DNA of 64,000 bases from Antennarius striatus. Taxonomy: Eukaryota; Chordata; Actinopteri; Lophiiformes; Antennariidae. Positions 24,317-37,498 of the stretch are shown in pieces; within the stretch, counting starts at the first letter, position 1; each line of letters begins with the position of its first letter. The position numbers and the translations under genes are program-made. The notes beneath the pieces are model-generated. The model ran no database searches, was not told where the DNA came from, and worked only from the letters and a program-made list of their open reading frames with translations. The stretch covers positions 9,947,501 through 10,011,500 of the forward strand of contig NC_090796.1 in the NCBI RefSeq assembly GCF_040054535.1, given 5' to 3'.

Positions 24317-25380
24317 TGATTTGTTATCCCTTTATAACTTTTTCGAAATTAAATCTTTAAACAATAAATAGGGCTTCAATAGGGGACGAGCCAGACTAAC
24401 CTTGAAATGAACCAAAGACGCCTTTTAGATGGGAAGCGACACGTCTTCAAGCTGTTTCCTCTAAGTCAGACATTCAACCCTGCATAAATGCCCTCCTTAA
24501 AAGTAACTTGCAAATGACCAACAGGGGGAGCTTTTGTTCAAATGGAGAGGTTCATCCCAGTTTTATTTTTATGCACTTTTCTCTTTATTTATTTACTTAC
24601 ATGCACTTTTGAAACACATTCAGTGTTTCTCTAATGAAGGTTTTATTTAAACCTAAACCAGGAAAAAAGTGACATTGGTCTAGGTGGAACTGAGATGATA
24701 AACAAAGTGGACCCAGCTGTAGTTCCTCAACTACGGTCTGTTCTCAGAACTGATGGCGATGCTGCTTTCACGTGCTTTTGTTAAACACATTTTCACTTGT
24801 TGACCTGCTGGTTCGGACTCAAACCTCGGGGTCCTTGGTGTAGGCCTTGGATACATCATAAGGCAAGAAAATAACGCACAATATAAATAAATCATCGTGT
24901 GAACAAACCTATTGATGAACTTGCAAAAGAAGACCTCATTGCTGTAGCGTAAGCCACATCTATTTGGTATTTAAAGTCATGTATTTCCGCAACATTTATT
25001 CTATAGCTATTCACATTTACAATACCTTAAGTTACTTTTCACTAAATTAGGTCATACTGAGTTTATAAAACAAAATAAGCTGTTAAAAATAAGATCGGTA
25101 GATTTGATTTAAAACTGTTCCTCCACCCATTTGGTTCAGAATTAGTTCCACAAAATTTGCTGGTGTCATCCAATAGGTGTCATCTTTTTGTGACAGTGGT
25201 ACACAAATGTTTCTCTTTACTGTATTAATAATCATAATTCGGGTGTGTTAATGTAAAAAAAAAAGAAGAAGACACATTTAATAATTGGAAAAATGTGAAA
25301 ACATTTTAGAACATCTAGAAAATGTACTCTTTTATAAAGTACACACAAATAAACAGCGAGAGCCGTAAACATGCGTTGAA
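24317..25380. other. Intergenic spacer, nothing identified
   Basis: AT-rich single-copy-looking sequence between atxn7l3 and smarcd2. No exon, RNA gene or clear repeat end seen. Confidence 0.5.
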
Positions 25381-25539
25381 ATTTGGAACGTAACAGAAAT
25401 TGCCGACACCATTGAAGGCAGCACTTTTGTATCGCGTGTGGGCACTTCTTGAGTGCTGTACAGAACAGGAGTTACACTTTGTCTTAAATTCTACCTTATC
25501 AGGACTTCCATTAGCCTGAAAGTAAATTTAGTGACAGTT

Positions 25540-25854
25540 GGGAATGTGAAGGATTGAGAACAAGGGGAGGGGGTGACAAACAGTCGCAGGCGTGTGTTCA
25601 GTCAACGGGCGGCTGTAGGAAGAACCAAATGCCGGAACTTGAAGCGACAGGACACGAGCTACCATTAGCTAGCTTCTTGTTGACAGTGTGCGGATGTCAG
25701 ACCAGAACGTCGCCGCGTTTAACGCAGTTAGCCGACTCGCTAAGTCACACTCGCACTTCTACAAGTACCGCCCGTTGAGCACATTGATAGTCTCGTAGCA
25801 GGACCGACATTTACTAAACTTTGTGTGACTTGGAACCACTTGTGGACCTAGAAG
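25540..25854 (+). promoter_or_regulatory. smarcd2 promoter/5'UTR region
   Basis: A CpG-rich island precedes the start codon (cgtcgccgcgtttaacgcag, cgactcgctaagtcacactc). No TATA box is evident. The context of the ATG is GAAGATGGC, a fair Kozak match. Confidence 0.55.
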
Positions 25855-28800
25855 ATGGCATCAAGAGGAGGCTTCACGGCTTCACCGATGAATCCGAACG
25901 TGCACAGCCTGAGTGTGGGGCACGCTGCGGGCATGAGGATGCCCGGCATGCCGCAACCTCCGATCGGATACCCCCGCAGCATGAATAACGCTCCCCTTTA
26001 CCCCCAGGTTAGTTTTGTGTTTAAATTCATTTTATTGAATCACCTTTCATTTTATTGTTCTCCAAACACTGTTGAGCCAACGGTGAAGGCAACGTGGTAC
26101 GTCTTCACTTGTTTTAACTGTCTAAGTCTTATACCGTATGCTCCTTTATTAGTAAACGAAACAATGGAGTTCGGTTTAAGTAAAAGTTTAAAAAGAAAGA
26201 AAGAAAGCATAGTGAAAAATAATAATTAATGTAGTTTTCTTTATTTTCCTACTATCAAAGTGTCGACTCTACTTCCGCATTGAAAAAAAAGGTGTGTAAT
26301 TGCGGTACTTAGCTGACATTGTTAATATACAAATAACTTATCCTGAAATATTTTGATGACTGAACATTTTCAAATCACCCCCATCTGTCAGAGCTGGCCT
26401 GCGTGTATTGTCCTACTTTTACCACCATGTGCGATTTTATGTGCTTTCTTACACAGTTACAGCTGTCAGGTTTGTCAGTTTGCGCCAAATGAGTCAAGAC
26501 GTTTGTTTTCCCTGCATGGCAAACAAAGCGATCAGCAGGAAGGAGAGCAAGGAACTGGTTAGGCTGCAAGTGCATCGGACAAGATAACAAGAAATGAAAC
26601 GATTTAATTTGAAAAGGAAGAAGGGAATACTTACAAAGAATTAAAAAGAAACGTGTTTATTACACAAGTTTTTCTTTCTGTAATTAATGAACCTCTCAGA
26701 CCAGAGTTTTAGCTTCCTTTTTTTCCCTTCAGCGCTCAGGGATGCCACCCAACAGAGTGGGGCCCCCCTTGGGGTCGATGGGGGGTCAGCTGCCTGGACC
26801 CTCTTACAGTGGTGGGAACATGTCCATGCGGCCGGGCATGGGGCCCCCCAGCATGGATGCCTCGAGGAAGCGGTTCCTTCATCAGCATCAACAACAGCAG
26901 CAAGAGGCGCTTGGAGGCCTAAGACGAGGGTAAAGTGTGGAGAACAAAGCGTTTGTGAGCGACCGAAATATCGTCGACCTCTCTGGGTCCAAGTCAGGGA
27001 ATAGCACTGCCTGAGACGTGACTGCTTTGGTTAATATTTAATTAAGTTAGTGTAACACTTCAGTTTTAGTGTAGTTGTAGATTTTAGTTTTGATTTTCCA
27101 ATCATTACAGAATTGTAAAGAAAAGTGAAATTTGGAAATCTGACAGCGGTCCAGTACCAGTGCATGTTAATTATGATGATATAGTAAAACAGGAAAAAGC
27201 GGCAATTTTTCGACTGTGAAAAACTAAAACCTTAAAAATGTCCTGTGCATTATTACATCCTGCGAAGCGGTGATGCATTGTTATTGTCAGTGTTTGTGTG
27301 TTTTTCCGTCCGTCCAACAAATATCTTCACAACCGTTGTAGATAGAAAGATGAAAGAAAAAACACATTACTCAGGCGGCAAAGGGGATGGAAATGAGATG
27401 ATGACCTTGACCTTGAAAAACTAGGTCAAGGTCAAAATCCAACTAATGTACTTTTTGTTTTTGCACATATCTCAGTAACCGGATAAGATGGAAAGACGTG
27501 ATCTATCTTCTTTAATCCTTTGGTCATTCTCGTTGTGCTAAAGATGACATTCTTTGTTACATTATACGGGAACCAGATAAGATAGACAGACATTGAAAAG
27601 GCTTTATATTCAGGGAGGCAAGGGGATGAAAATTAGATCACAACCTTGACCTTGAAAAACTAGGTCAAGGTCAAATTTTCACTTTTAGACCTTTTTGGGT
27701 ACCTGATGAGATATAATCACAAAACAAAAAGCAACATTTTTAGGAAGCCAGAGGCACAAAAATGCGTAGGTCAGGGTAAAATTTTAGATTCAGGGGTGTC
27801 GTGGGATGTTGCTGTCTCTGACTGCTTTGTTTATTGAATGATTGTTCAAGACTTTCCATTTTATGGACTCCCTTTTTAAAAGCAACAAGACTTTTTGTGA
27901 GGTAAACTGGCCAAACCCAGCAACTTGAGTAGACGTGGCCACGTCAAAAAATTGGATATCTTCTTTGTTCAGATATTTGATTGATTTTCAAGACACATTA
28001 ACAGAAAACTGTTCACTCGAGTCACGGCAAAGACTGCTGTGTAAGAATAGGTTGAGTGGTTCACGTCTAAAACTCTGCATGATATCCTTACAGTTAGGTT
28101 CCGACAATCGCTGTTTGCAGCACTTAGCAGAAGTTTGTCTGACAGACATTTTGTGAAGCAAAGGGTGGCATTTCAGTGGAGCAAGTAGAACAGAACACGA
28201 TGCAAAATTCTGCTGCAGGAAGCAGATGTCTTTGTCCTTGTGGTTCTGGAAACAGAACATTCTCAGAATGTGGTATTTCATCTACACAGCTGCTCACGAA
28301 AAACCAAATCGCTTTCAATTCTTGAAATTAAACGATTCATTATTTGTTTGCATCTTCTGATTAGAAGTAGAATCAATTGAATTGTACTTTAATGAAAATC
28401 CACAAACCCATTTTTATCCTTTTTCATAATTCTATCCAAAATGTTTTCTTAAGCTTGTACAGAAAAAGAAGGAGGAATTTTTGTTGTTGTATTATTTTCT
28501 TTGGCGATCCGTTTGCTAAGTTTAACTGTGAAGAGCACAGCTCAGATCACACAGACAAGATCCCATGACTGGCCTCTGCTTATGAAACAACGCACATGAT
28601 AGCTTGTTTCTTCACATCAAACTGCTCAGAGTGTCCATGCTCTTAAATGTGGGGAGTTGTGACGTAAAGCAGAATTTACAGGTTTTTTTCGACAATGGAG
28701 CTTTTGTTCTTAAATATTCATCTCATAACAACATTCTAAATATAGCATGATCAATGAGCCCAAGGCCAGAAGCAGCTTCCTCAAGTCCCAATAAAGTGTT

Positions 28801-30745
28801 AGGAGTTGAAGGGGGTGTAATCTAATTAAAAAAACCACCCATAAGTGAATTTTAAAAGATGAGACAACTTTCTAAATAGTACACACCATGTCTTTCAAAT
28901 ATTTTTTGTTTTTGTCTTATTTTTATGTCACTTTAACATGAATAATTTTAAAAATTATTTCTATTTGGGGTTGTTTTTAGACCAAAAAGACGTAAGATGG
29001 CCGACAAGGTTCTTCCACAGAGGGTAAGAAAGTTCTCACTCCTTGAAACACTTCCAGTTTCGTTATATGTGGTTGTATTTTTCTTCAGCGTTCACATCCT
29101 GCTCTTGGCCCCTTTAGATTCGAGACCTGGTTCCAGAGTCACAGGCCTACATGGATCTTCTGGCCTTTGAAAGGAAACTGGATCAAACCATTGCCCGAAA
29201 GCGTATGGAAATCCAGGAAGCCATCAAGAAGCCCATTATGGTATCCCTTATGATGGTGCAAAGTGGTGTTTTTCGGATAATAACTGTCAGGCCTCATTCC
29301 AGGGAAAACATTATTCCTCAACTTTTTTGTTTGGATGTTAACAAACTTGATTTTCCAGATGGTGCTCTCCTGAAAAGTGGTTTCAATTTAATGCTATGAC
29401 TGAAGTCTGTTGACGGACCTGTTAACACTAAAGCTTGATTCCAGTCTAGACCTCTAGCATGAATCCAGTGAAGCTCTTCCTATATATTAATTTCCTTTTA
29501 CTTGCTTGTTTTTCCAAACTTGCAACAATTAGAGGGTTAAAACAGGGCACATTTAAAGCATATAATTAGATAACCTGTACCCTCAGGTGGCCCTAACAAC
29601 TTGGCATTTGTCCTCATGGTTCACAGCTTCCACGTAAATATTTCCAAATGTGGTTAATTTATGCTGTGTTTTACCAAATATAAATAGTTCATAGTTAGTT
29701 TTCAAATGAAGGCATAAAAACACAAAATCAGTGGATTTGATAGCAGAAAGTAGAATGTTTTTATCGTATACTTCTTTCACTACTAACATTAAGAATGACA
29801 TGAAATGATAACAGATTCCATATGCAAAGGCTGCCCTCCCCCGAGCAGGGGATCGGAGGAATGTGGCTTGGCTTTAGTAGCAAGATGAACACAGCAAACA
29901 TGAGAACAAACTCCTTTCTGCTTTTAGTTGTTGTTAAAATCAACCTTAAAACCTGCATAATGGTAGAATATGTTGAAGAACTAATGCGTTGGATCCCATT
30001 AGAGGGTTCAAGTGTAGCTAATAAAATAGCCGATGAGTTAATATTGAGTTTCTTGTGATGTCTTGATACTAAATGCCACTTGTGTGTTGTAGATGTTGTA
30101 TATTTTAGTCTATATGTGCATTAACAACTTTGACTTGGCAGCAGGAGAGTGAACAGTTAAAATAGGGCTGATGTGATGCGTTATGTTTCCTCTATAATAT
30201 AGAGGACATTTTAAAATAAATTGCATTGTGTAGTTAATATGAATGGGGGAATTTTATTACTTGTTTGATTAATTTAGTCATTTAGTTAACTGTAGTCATT
30301 TTTTGTGAAGAGCTTTCTACACAAATCGTTAAGTATACCAGATGAGTGAATGAATATGATTGTATTTAATAGCTGTGCTGGAATTCCTCATGTGTCTTCT
30401 TGGTCATCTCTATGGCAGCAAAAACGCAAGCTCAGGATCTACATCTCCAACACATACACCCCCAGCAAGCCTGAGGGCGAGGAGACAGAGAAGGTGTCCT
30501 CGTGGGAACTGAGAGTGGAGGGCAAACTTCTGGAGGAAGTAAGTGAATAACTCCCTTGTTCCGTTTGAATCCCCCCGATCTGTTTCACCATTGTCCTGGT
30601 GTGGTCTGGCTCCAAGTACTTCAGGCTCTGCGTTTCTGAAAACTTCAGTCACTCTGCTCTGGTTGGCTCCAGTCCTTGGCAAAGAGCTTGCAGCCAGATG
30701 TGTGTTCCTCTCTGCTTACTCCACCCAACATCTTCTAACAGGAAC

Positions 30746-30808
<63 letters not shown>

Positions 30809-33800
30809 TTTTCTCTTTTCTCATGTTCTCTTTTGAAACGAGGAATTGAAACCACTGGCTGTTATACATCATAAGCTGACATGTCTCCCCTCCTTCCATC
30901 AGTTCCAGCCCAACTCATTGTGTCATCCGGGGCCACGTGAAGGAGGGGTTCTCTTCTGTCTTAGTTTTCCCTAGGCATGTGTGGGAGTGTTGCTTGGAGT
31001 GAGAAAAAAAGAAAAGGGATGTGAGGAGGAGTAAAATGGGTTATGTTGTGCAAACTGACTTTGTCAGGGCTGGAAGGAGGGAGTGGACGATAGCACAGAC
31101 AGACGAAGTCAGACACACAGACAGACAGAAATACAGATAGAGACAGACAGACTGACAGTCTGTTTACTGTTTTTCACATTCTTTACCTTTGTGTTTTCAG
31201 CCTGGGAAGCAGAAAAAAAAGTTCTCATCTTTCTTCAAAAGCCTCGTGATTGAGCTTGACAAAGAACTCTATGGACCTGACAACCACTTGGTGGAGGTAT
31301 GACATCACATTAAGGGCATTTGACACAACCGCCTCAGAATGTTTTAGGCACACAATGCCATGATACTCTGAGTACACTTGTTGTTCACCAAAGCCATGCA
31401 ACACCTGGCCAGAAAATGAAGCTCAGCTGGAACCAGTCAAACTTTTGAAACCCGAGTGTAGTCCAACCTACTTTGATTTGTCAGAAAAAAGTGCAAGGAT
31501 AGGAGGATTGTCTGGATTGGGTTTGCTGAAGGTGCTTTTCAGACATCAATGTCACGAAACAATCAAAAAGCCTTTATTGTCATAACATGGTTGTGTTAAA
31601 CCTTTAAACAAAGGCTTGATGTCGAAACAGACTTTTGTTTCAAGGTCAAATATGACCATACCGTGGCTATAAACTACATTAATTAACTTTCTCTTTTTTC
31701 TCTCAGAGTCAAACCAGCCTATTTGTGTCAGTATGACTGGTATATAGTTATAAACACAAAACTGACCCTGGACCATCATTGTCTCTCTGCATTTGCTTGT
31801 GTGTTTATTATATTTTGGTTCGATTTCTAAGCTCTTGTTCAGCTTCAATGTTCACATTGCTTTTGTCTTTCAGTGGCATAGAATGCCCACCACTCAAGAG
31901 ACTGACGGTTTCCAGGTCAAAAGGCCTGGTGATGTGAACGTTAAATGCACCCTTCTGCTCATGCTTGACCACCAGGTGCCAACCTTTCTTTCTGAGTGAC
32001 TGCCCAACAAACAGTTGAATGGCTTTCCGGTTGTTTTCCTTTGTGACATTGTTGTATTTTTTGTTGTTGTTGTCTTTTTTCCCAGCCCCCTCAGTACAAA
32101 TTGGACCCACGTCTGGCACGTCTGCTGGGTGTTCACACGCAGACACGGGCCAGCATCATGCAGGCTCTTTGGCTCTACATCAAGAACAACAAGCTACAGG
32201 ACTGTCATGAGAAGGAGTACATTAACTGTAACCGCTACTTCAGACAGGTAATGGAGTCATTTTGAAGTGGTGCCAAAGTAAATAAATGTTTGCTAGTGTT
32301 CCCTTGACACTACAAGATGCTTAAAAATCATTTTGTTTTTGGATTAAATTAAATGTGAAGACAGTATTAACATAACAATTAACATTATTGACTAATGCAT
32401 GAATCTAATCAGAGAGAAAAAAAGATTTCTTGTGTGTATTTATCATGTAAGGACTGTATTTAAGCAATGAATTCACAAATTTTTCCTTTGAATGAGTAAT
32501 TACTAATGAATCATACCATTTACTTAATTATTTGTAGTTTTGGATTTGTGCATCAACTGAAGTGGTCTTTAAATGTGCACCTCATAAATGTAATTTATTT
32601 TGAAGTTTTATAAACTGTACCGTTAGCGTGTGATACTAAATTCCACATAAATGCTGATCAGATCTTCGGCTGCCCTCGCATGAGGTTCTCTGAGATTCCC
32701 ATGAAACTTGCCGGCCTGCTGCAGCACCCTGACCCCATCATTATCAACCACATGATTAGGTAGGGTGGATCCCTCTGTCTGTTAAACAAGTGTTGTGCGT
32801 ATTTGTCAAGTACTTCCAAACATTTCTATCGTTTTGACTTCTCTGTGTCTCCTTTGAACAGCGTGGACCCCACAGATCAGAAGAAGACGGCGTGCTACGA
32901 CATTGATGTGGAAGTGGATGACCCTCTGAAGAGCCAGATGAACAGTTTCCTGTCCTCCACAACCAACCAACAAGAGATTGCTGCACTGGAAATGAAGGTA
33001 AGGCCTGTCTGACTTCACCTTAGTGTTTTTTTGGACAATAGTTTGAAATGTCTCATCTATTTGTCCTGTTGTTTTCACCACAGATCCACGAGACGATCGA
33101 GTACATCAATCAGCTTAAGACAGAGAGAGACTTTATGCTGAGCTTCAGCAACAACCCACAGGACTTCATCCAAGACTGGCTCAAGTCTCAAAGCAGAGAT
33201 CTTAAAGTAAATGTTTGATCCCACTAGTAATTTACTTCACCTTATTCACTTCAGGAGTCTTTATAGGATGGTAAAATACTACAATCTGTGTTAAATGCCT
33301 CTAAAGTGAATCTGTTTAGAGGTCTCCGCAAAATTACAGCTGACTATCCTCTCTTTATTTTTTTCATGTTTTCTTCTTTCATTTGGAACATTTGGTTCGC
33401 AGAAACGAGTCACAGAGTTCACTGTTGCTTTTATGTTATTTGATAGAAAAATGATCTGATCATATTTATCAAATGATATGCTGCTGACCACCTGTATTAA
33501 AACAGAGCTTCAGTAGTCAGATGCAAGCAAACTTTCCAGTTTCTTTAACTGACTGTTTTGCTCAGGATAAACATATATTTTTTAGGGCTGTCACTTTAAC
33601 GCGTTAGATTAATTAATTACGCTGCAAATTAACGCGCTATAAAAATTAATGCAATTAATCGTGAGTGGCAAATTTGGCCCATTGAGGGACCCATAGGCTG
33701 CAGTAACGTCACTTCGTACCTGCACCACTAGTCAAAAGCAGGGTGACTGACAACAGAGATGGACACGACACAGGAGAGCGAGGCAAACCCACTGGGACCT

Positions 33801-35070
33801 TTGGGCGGAAAGTTTATTTATAAAAAGAACAAAGACGGGACTATCAACAAAAACGCAGTGAATCTGCGCTGTAGACGCCTCTGTCAGTCTGCCCCAGGGC
33901 AGCTGTGGCTACACACGTAGTTTACCATCACCAAGTATGAATGAGGAGTGAATGAATAATGGATCGATGTAAAGCGTCTTTGAGTGTCCAGAAAAGTGCT
34001 ATATAATTCTAATCCATTACTATTATTATTATTATTATTATTTGAGAGAATTTTCATATCACCGAAGCAGCTCCAGCCTATCGTATCATTTAAATGCAAA
34101 ACATGTCAAGGACACAGAGTTGTCTGTTGTCAGTTCCTGTAACGTTAGCTTAACCTTTTAAAGGAAAAGCTTGTTGGCATTTTGCTATCGATGTTGCCTT
34201 ATTTAGAGACATGTTATACTATTCATTTTGAATTGCTGTATTGAGTCAGCTTTAGTATTCATTTTGATTGAGTCTGCTTGTGTGCCTATTTGAGAGTCAG
34301 CCTTAATTTATTTCTGAATTTTATTTATTTTATTTAACTATATTTGTATTGCATCTTAAAGGAATGCACCTGGCCTAATTAGTTTGCTGATGTGCTTGTT
34401 TTTCTTTTGAATTTCATTTATAAAGCACACTTAACCTATAAAAATGTGGATTTCAAATCTTCTCTTCTTGGTGTATTCTATTGAGTAGTCATGCTCTACA
34501 ATTTTGTGTCCTAGAATTCAAATTCTTTATTTGGGGGCCTTTAGCAGGTATGAGATTAAAATGCGATTAATTAGATTAATTAATTACAAATCCTGCAATT
34601 AATTAGATTGCTTTTTTTAATCACCTGACAGTACTAATATTTTTTCATTTCATGGATAAACTCCAAGATGTACTTCCCTCTTTATTGAATGAATAATCCA
34701 TCAAAGCCAAAGTTCGTCAGCAAAGTGTTGGAAGTTTAAAACATTTGGGAATGAAAAAGACTTTCTGTATTCATGACACTGTTCTTCCCCATGTTCAATG
34801 ACTCATTTCTTTTCTGCCAGCTGATGACAGATGTGACAGGAAACCCAGAAGAGGAGAGGCGGACCGAGTTCTACCAGGGGCCCTGGGTTCCAGAGGCAGT
34901 GGGCAGATATATTTATTCAAGAGTAAGGAATTAAACATCCTGATACACTTGCTTGATGCACATACTTGATGTTTTATGCTAAGCTTTCCAGTTTTGACAT
35001 CCCTTTTTCATTTCAGGTGCAGCAGAGAAGACAAGAGCTGGAGCAGGTTTTCGGTATCCGACTCACCTAA
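25855..35070 (+). CDS. smarcd2: SMARCD2 (BAF60b), SWI/SNF complex subunit
   Basis: Accessory subunit of BAF chromatin-remodelling complexes, linking transcription factors to the remodeller in the nucleus. Exons: 25855-26007, 26733-26929, 28981-29023, 29118-29240, 30419-30538, 31201-31296, 31874-31975, 32086-32247, 32662-32759, 32862-32997, 33084-33206, 34821-34922, 35017-35070; 502 residues, all phases fit. The N-terminus is low in complexity, rich in Gly, Pro and Met, with a QHQQQQQ run. A conserved block follows: [46 protein letters not shown]. The SWIB/MDM2 domain is at about residues 278-360 ([20 protein letters not shown] to [12 protein letters not shown]). The C-terminus has a coiled coil ([19 protein letters not shown]) and ends [24 protein letters not shown] and [12 protein letters not shown] favour SMARCD2 over SMARCD1/3. 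Human SMARCD2 is 531 residues; the difference is in the N-terminal tail. Confidence 0.95.
27244..27815 (+). repeat. Dispersed repeat with palindromic TCAAGGTCA sites
   Basis: Starts 'ttattacatcctgcgaagcg' and contains two to three degenerate internal units. Each unit has 'ggcaaaggggatg' or 'ggcaaggggatga' followed by TGACCTTGACCT, a short spacer and AGGTCAAGGTCA (27402-27434; a second copy with one change at 27641-27673). Related copies lie in reverse orientation at 58985-59222 and 60880-60962. It has no coding potential and is in smarcd2 intron 2. I do not recognise the family. Confidence 0.8.
30743..30806 (+). repeat. (CA)n microsatellite
   Basis: About 64 bases of CA with AAACA interruptions, in smarcd2 intron 5. 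Confidence 0.97.
31080..31160 (+). repeat. Degenerate (GACA)n simple repeat
   Basis: Repeated cagacagac/agatagagacagacag units in smarcd2 intron 5, close to the exon at 31201. Confidence 0.7.
33583..34636 (+). mobile_element. Complete non-autonomous hAT transposon with 8-bp TSD
   Basis: The element runs from TAGGGCTGTCA to TGACAGTACTA (1,054 bases) and is flanked by the identical 8-mer ATATTTTT at 33575-33582 and 34637-34644. An 8-bp duplication with TAGNGCTGTCA-type ends is the hAT signature. Near 33759 a short open stretch, [13 protein letters not shown] followed by [19 protein letters not shown], looks like the start of a BED-finger transposase, so this is an internally deleted copy. A second repeat is nested at about 33886-34042. 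It lies in smarcd2 intron 11 in sense orientation. Confidence 0.9.
33886..34042 (+). repeat. SINE/LINE tail nested in the hAT element, ending (ATT)n
   Basis: 'gtaaagcgtctttgagtgtc', 'cagaaaagtgctatataatt' and 'ctaatccattactattatta' form the well-known fish repeat tail with the AGCGCTATATAA motif and an ATT microsatellite (34018-34042). The sequence is absent from the related hAT copy at 3495, which supports a secondary insertion. Confidence 0.65.
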
Positions 35071-36253
35071 AGACGCGTTTCTCAGAAAAGGTGAACACAT
35101 CAAAGGATGGTGTCTGCTTAGAAGTAGCCTACAAAGAAAAAACCTGCTGGTGCAGCATGAATGCTCACAATGCCATCACCACTGATATAGTTTGTTGAAC
35201 TCACTTACAAGTGAGATACATATCATTTCCACTCATAATATATTTATATACATATGATTCCATATGATCACATCATCCATCCATCCATTCCAAAAAACAG
35301 ATGGATGATCATATCGTATTAATCTAAAATCTGCAGCATATATGGGACCAAAATGGTGATTAATATGTCCTTAATAAAATGATTGCTTTTGTTATATAGA
35401 GTCTCTTCAAGTTATCTTTGCCTTTTTATTGTTTGCAATATTTTGGTACAATATGTGTAAAACATAAGTGTTGTTCTATTTGCCATCTTCACGTTGTGTG
35501 CTATTTTGAAATGGTTTCTGTTTACTTTTACATTTGCAAGCCATATTTTCTGAAAAAAGAGCCATCTGATTTTCTGTAAGTGAAAATTATCTTCATGTAC
35601 AAATATTTTGCCATTGTTAATATTCCGTACGACTTGCACAGGAATTAATAAGCAAGAGTAATTTTGCAAGTTAAGCTTTTTTGGGGGCGATTTTATGTGT
35701 TTTTGTTTTTTTGTATGTTGGGTTATGTAATGAAATTTAAGATTCTCTTACCGTACAGGAACACAGTCTGTTGTGTCCAGCTGTAAATAAGCTTTTTATT
35801 GTCCGTCTTGAATGTTTACATGCTTGTTTTTTCATTTGTTTTGAATTTTTGTATTGTTTAGTACCAGGAAGATGAAATGTGACATGGCTCAATCCATCAA
35901 AGAAATCTATCCGGCTCAAAATATGTATATCATTGTAATTTGCCAACTATGCAATACACCAAAAAAACCTGTATTAAGTTTCATTTTTTAGCTTTTAATT
36001 GAAATTCTATTACGAAATTGCTGTGCACGACATGGTCTGGTTTTCTTTTTAAACATTCTTTATTATCAGATATTGCTGTGCCATCTTTTTCTAGAGAAGC
36101 GCGTAAAATTCAAGAAATGTGTATAAATTGTTTTTGTACAGCCTCTTTATGAAATGTTTGCATGTTATGTATGTCAGAGGCCTTTCAGAGGCCTTTTTTA
36201 CGATAAAAATGCTTACAATTTTGCTGTCTTGCACTGAACTGGCTTTTTTGTTC

Positions 36254-36259
36254 AATAAA
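36254..36259 (+). terminator. Candidate smarcd2 polyadenylation signal (distal)
   Basis: AATAAA in 'gttcaataaagtttttc'. A nearer AATAAA lies at 35373-35378, about 300 bases after the stop. Either could be used; I cannot choose from sequence alone. Confidence 0.4.
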
Positions 36260-37019
36260 GTTTTTCACAAACTATTACAAAAAGCTGTACATATTACCTA
36301 GATAATATTTCCTACACAGCAAAATTTGGAGTGTTGAATTTTTGTGGTTAAACATGTCAGAGTTGGATTTCCACTCTCATAAAGTGTTATTTTAACACAT
36401 TCTGATTCAAATTGCGTTCCGTGTTGGAGTAATTTAACAGAGTTAAGTAAATTAACTGAAGAGTAGTAAAGGAGATCACTTACACATCTTCAGAGTTAAT
36501 TGCTAAGCCCCTGGGCTTCAGCCCAGGTAACCCCGTGTTGTCCTGGATCAGGTGCATCAATGCTGCGTTTTCCGTGTGCTGCTGGGGTCACGGTTGGATC
36601 AGTCCTGGAAGTATTTTTACACAGGTAAGTACATATTGAATTTATAGGAACAACCATATTAAATGAAACGCAGTATATAAAATGAAATATCAATGCAGAA
36701 TATGCTACTTTACTAAGCTTTTGTCTCGCTGGTAAGAGTTCAGTAACTGGACAGCTAATATTAGCAAGCTGATTTTTTGAAATGTAATGCTAGCTACAGT
36801 TAAACATTAAAACAGCGTTTCCTACATTATTCATTACAAATTTGCCAAGTGTCATGTATGCTTTCAGTGGGGTAAAACAGAGCTTCATATTCAAGCTTCA
36901 TATAATGTTCAAAACAAGTGTTGGGCGGGTTATTATGTTACTCTTGTAGTAGGCATGAACCAAGCAGCAGCACTAGCAGTGGCGTCTCTGAGCTGTTTTA
37001 CATCAGAAAATAGCCGGAT
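36260..37019. other. Spacer with an isolated donor-like site
   Basis: Mostly AT-rich sequence. A donor-like ACACAG|GTAAGTAC occurs at about 36624 after a GC-richer stretch, but no matching acceptor or open exon could be assigned, so I do not call a gene. Confidence 0.35.
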
Positions 37020-37498
37020 GTAGCTCCGTTTGTACGTGTAGACACGGGTCACACGCATGACGTCACAGCGGGTTTCCTCGCAGGGACACGCCCCCCGAAT
37101 AGAAAAAGTTGCGGATACAGCGTCCAGTCCACAGGACAGTTCAGACCCAGCGTTTTTTAAAAATCCACCTTGTGGACGGGGCCTTTATCTATGTGTCATG
37201 AAGTTTATGTATGTATTCATTCATTCACGTTCCTCGCCAAAGACGCAGAGGCCAGTTCTGGGTCGGCTGTCTGCTGGTGGGAGAACTCTGATGGACGTCG
37301 TTCTCCAGCAGGAACGGCGGTCCCGGTCCTCTCTCCTGTTATTCTCGGAGTTGTTCTGCTTAGAAACGTTTTCAACGCACTGATGCGGATACGTGTGGAC
37401 GAAGCTTTTTGAAAACGCTATCGTGTGGACGCGCATCGTTTTCGATGAGGGGTGAAAAAAAGTTGCGTTTTCAAAAAGTTCCGGCATTTGGACGGGGC
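37020..37498 (+). mobile_element. DNA-transposon copies with GGCCCCGTCCAC ends
   Basis: The segments 'gtttgtacgtgtagacacgg' / 'gtcacacgcatgacgtcaca' and 'gggtgaaaaaaagttgcgtt' / 'ttcaaaaagttccggcattt' / 'ggacggggcc' recur at 47411-48166. The first part is inverted there and the second part is in the same orientation. Two right termini (GTGGACGGGGCC near 37172 and GGACGGGGCC near 37488) suggest two rearranged copies. Confidence 0.65.

Noticed and set aside
30543-30874. Open frames through the CA repeat after smarcd2 exon 5
   Set aside because: The exon ends at a clear donor (GAGGAA|GTAAGT) at 30538. The frames beyond are intron and microsatellite.
36490-36630. Possible exon ending ACACAG|GTAAGTAC
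   Set aside because: Only a donor-like site is present. No acceptor, open frame of family type or partner exon could be found.
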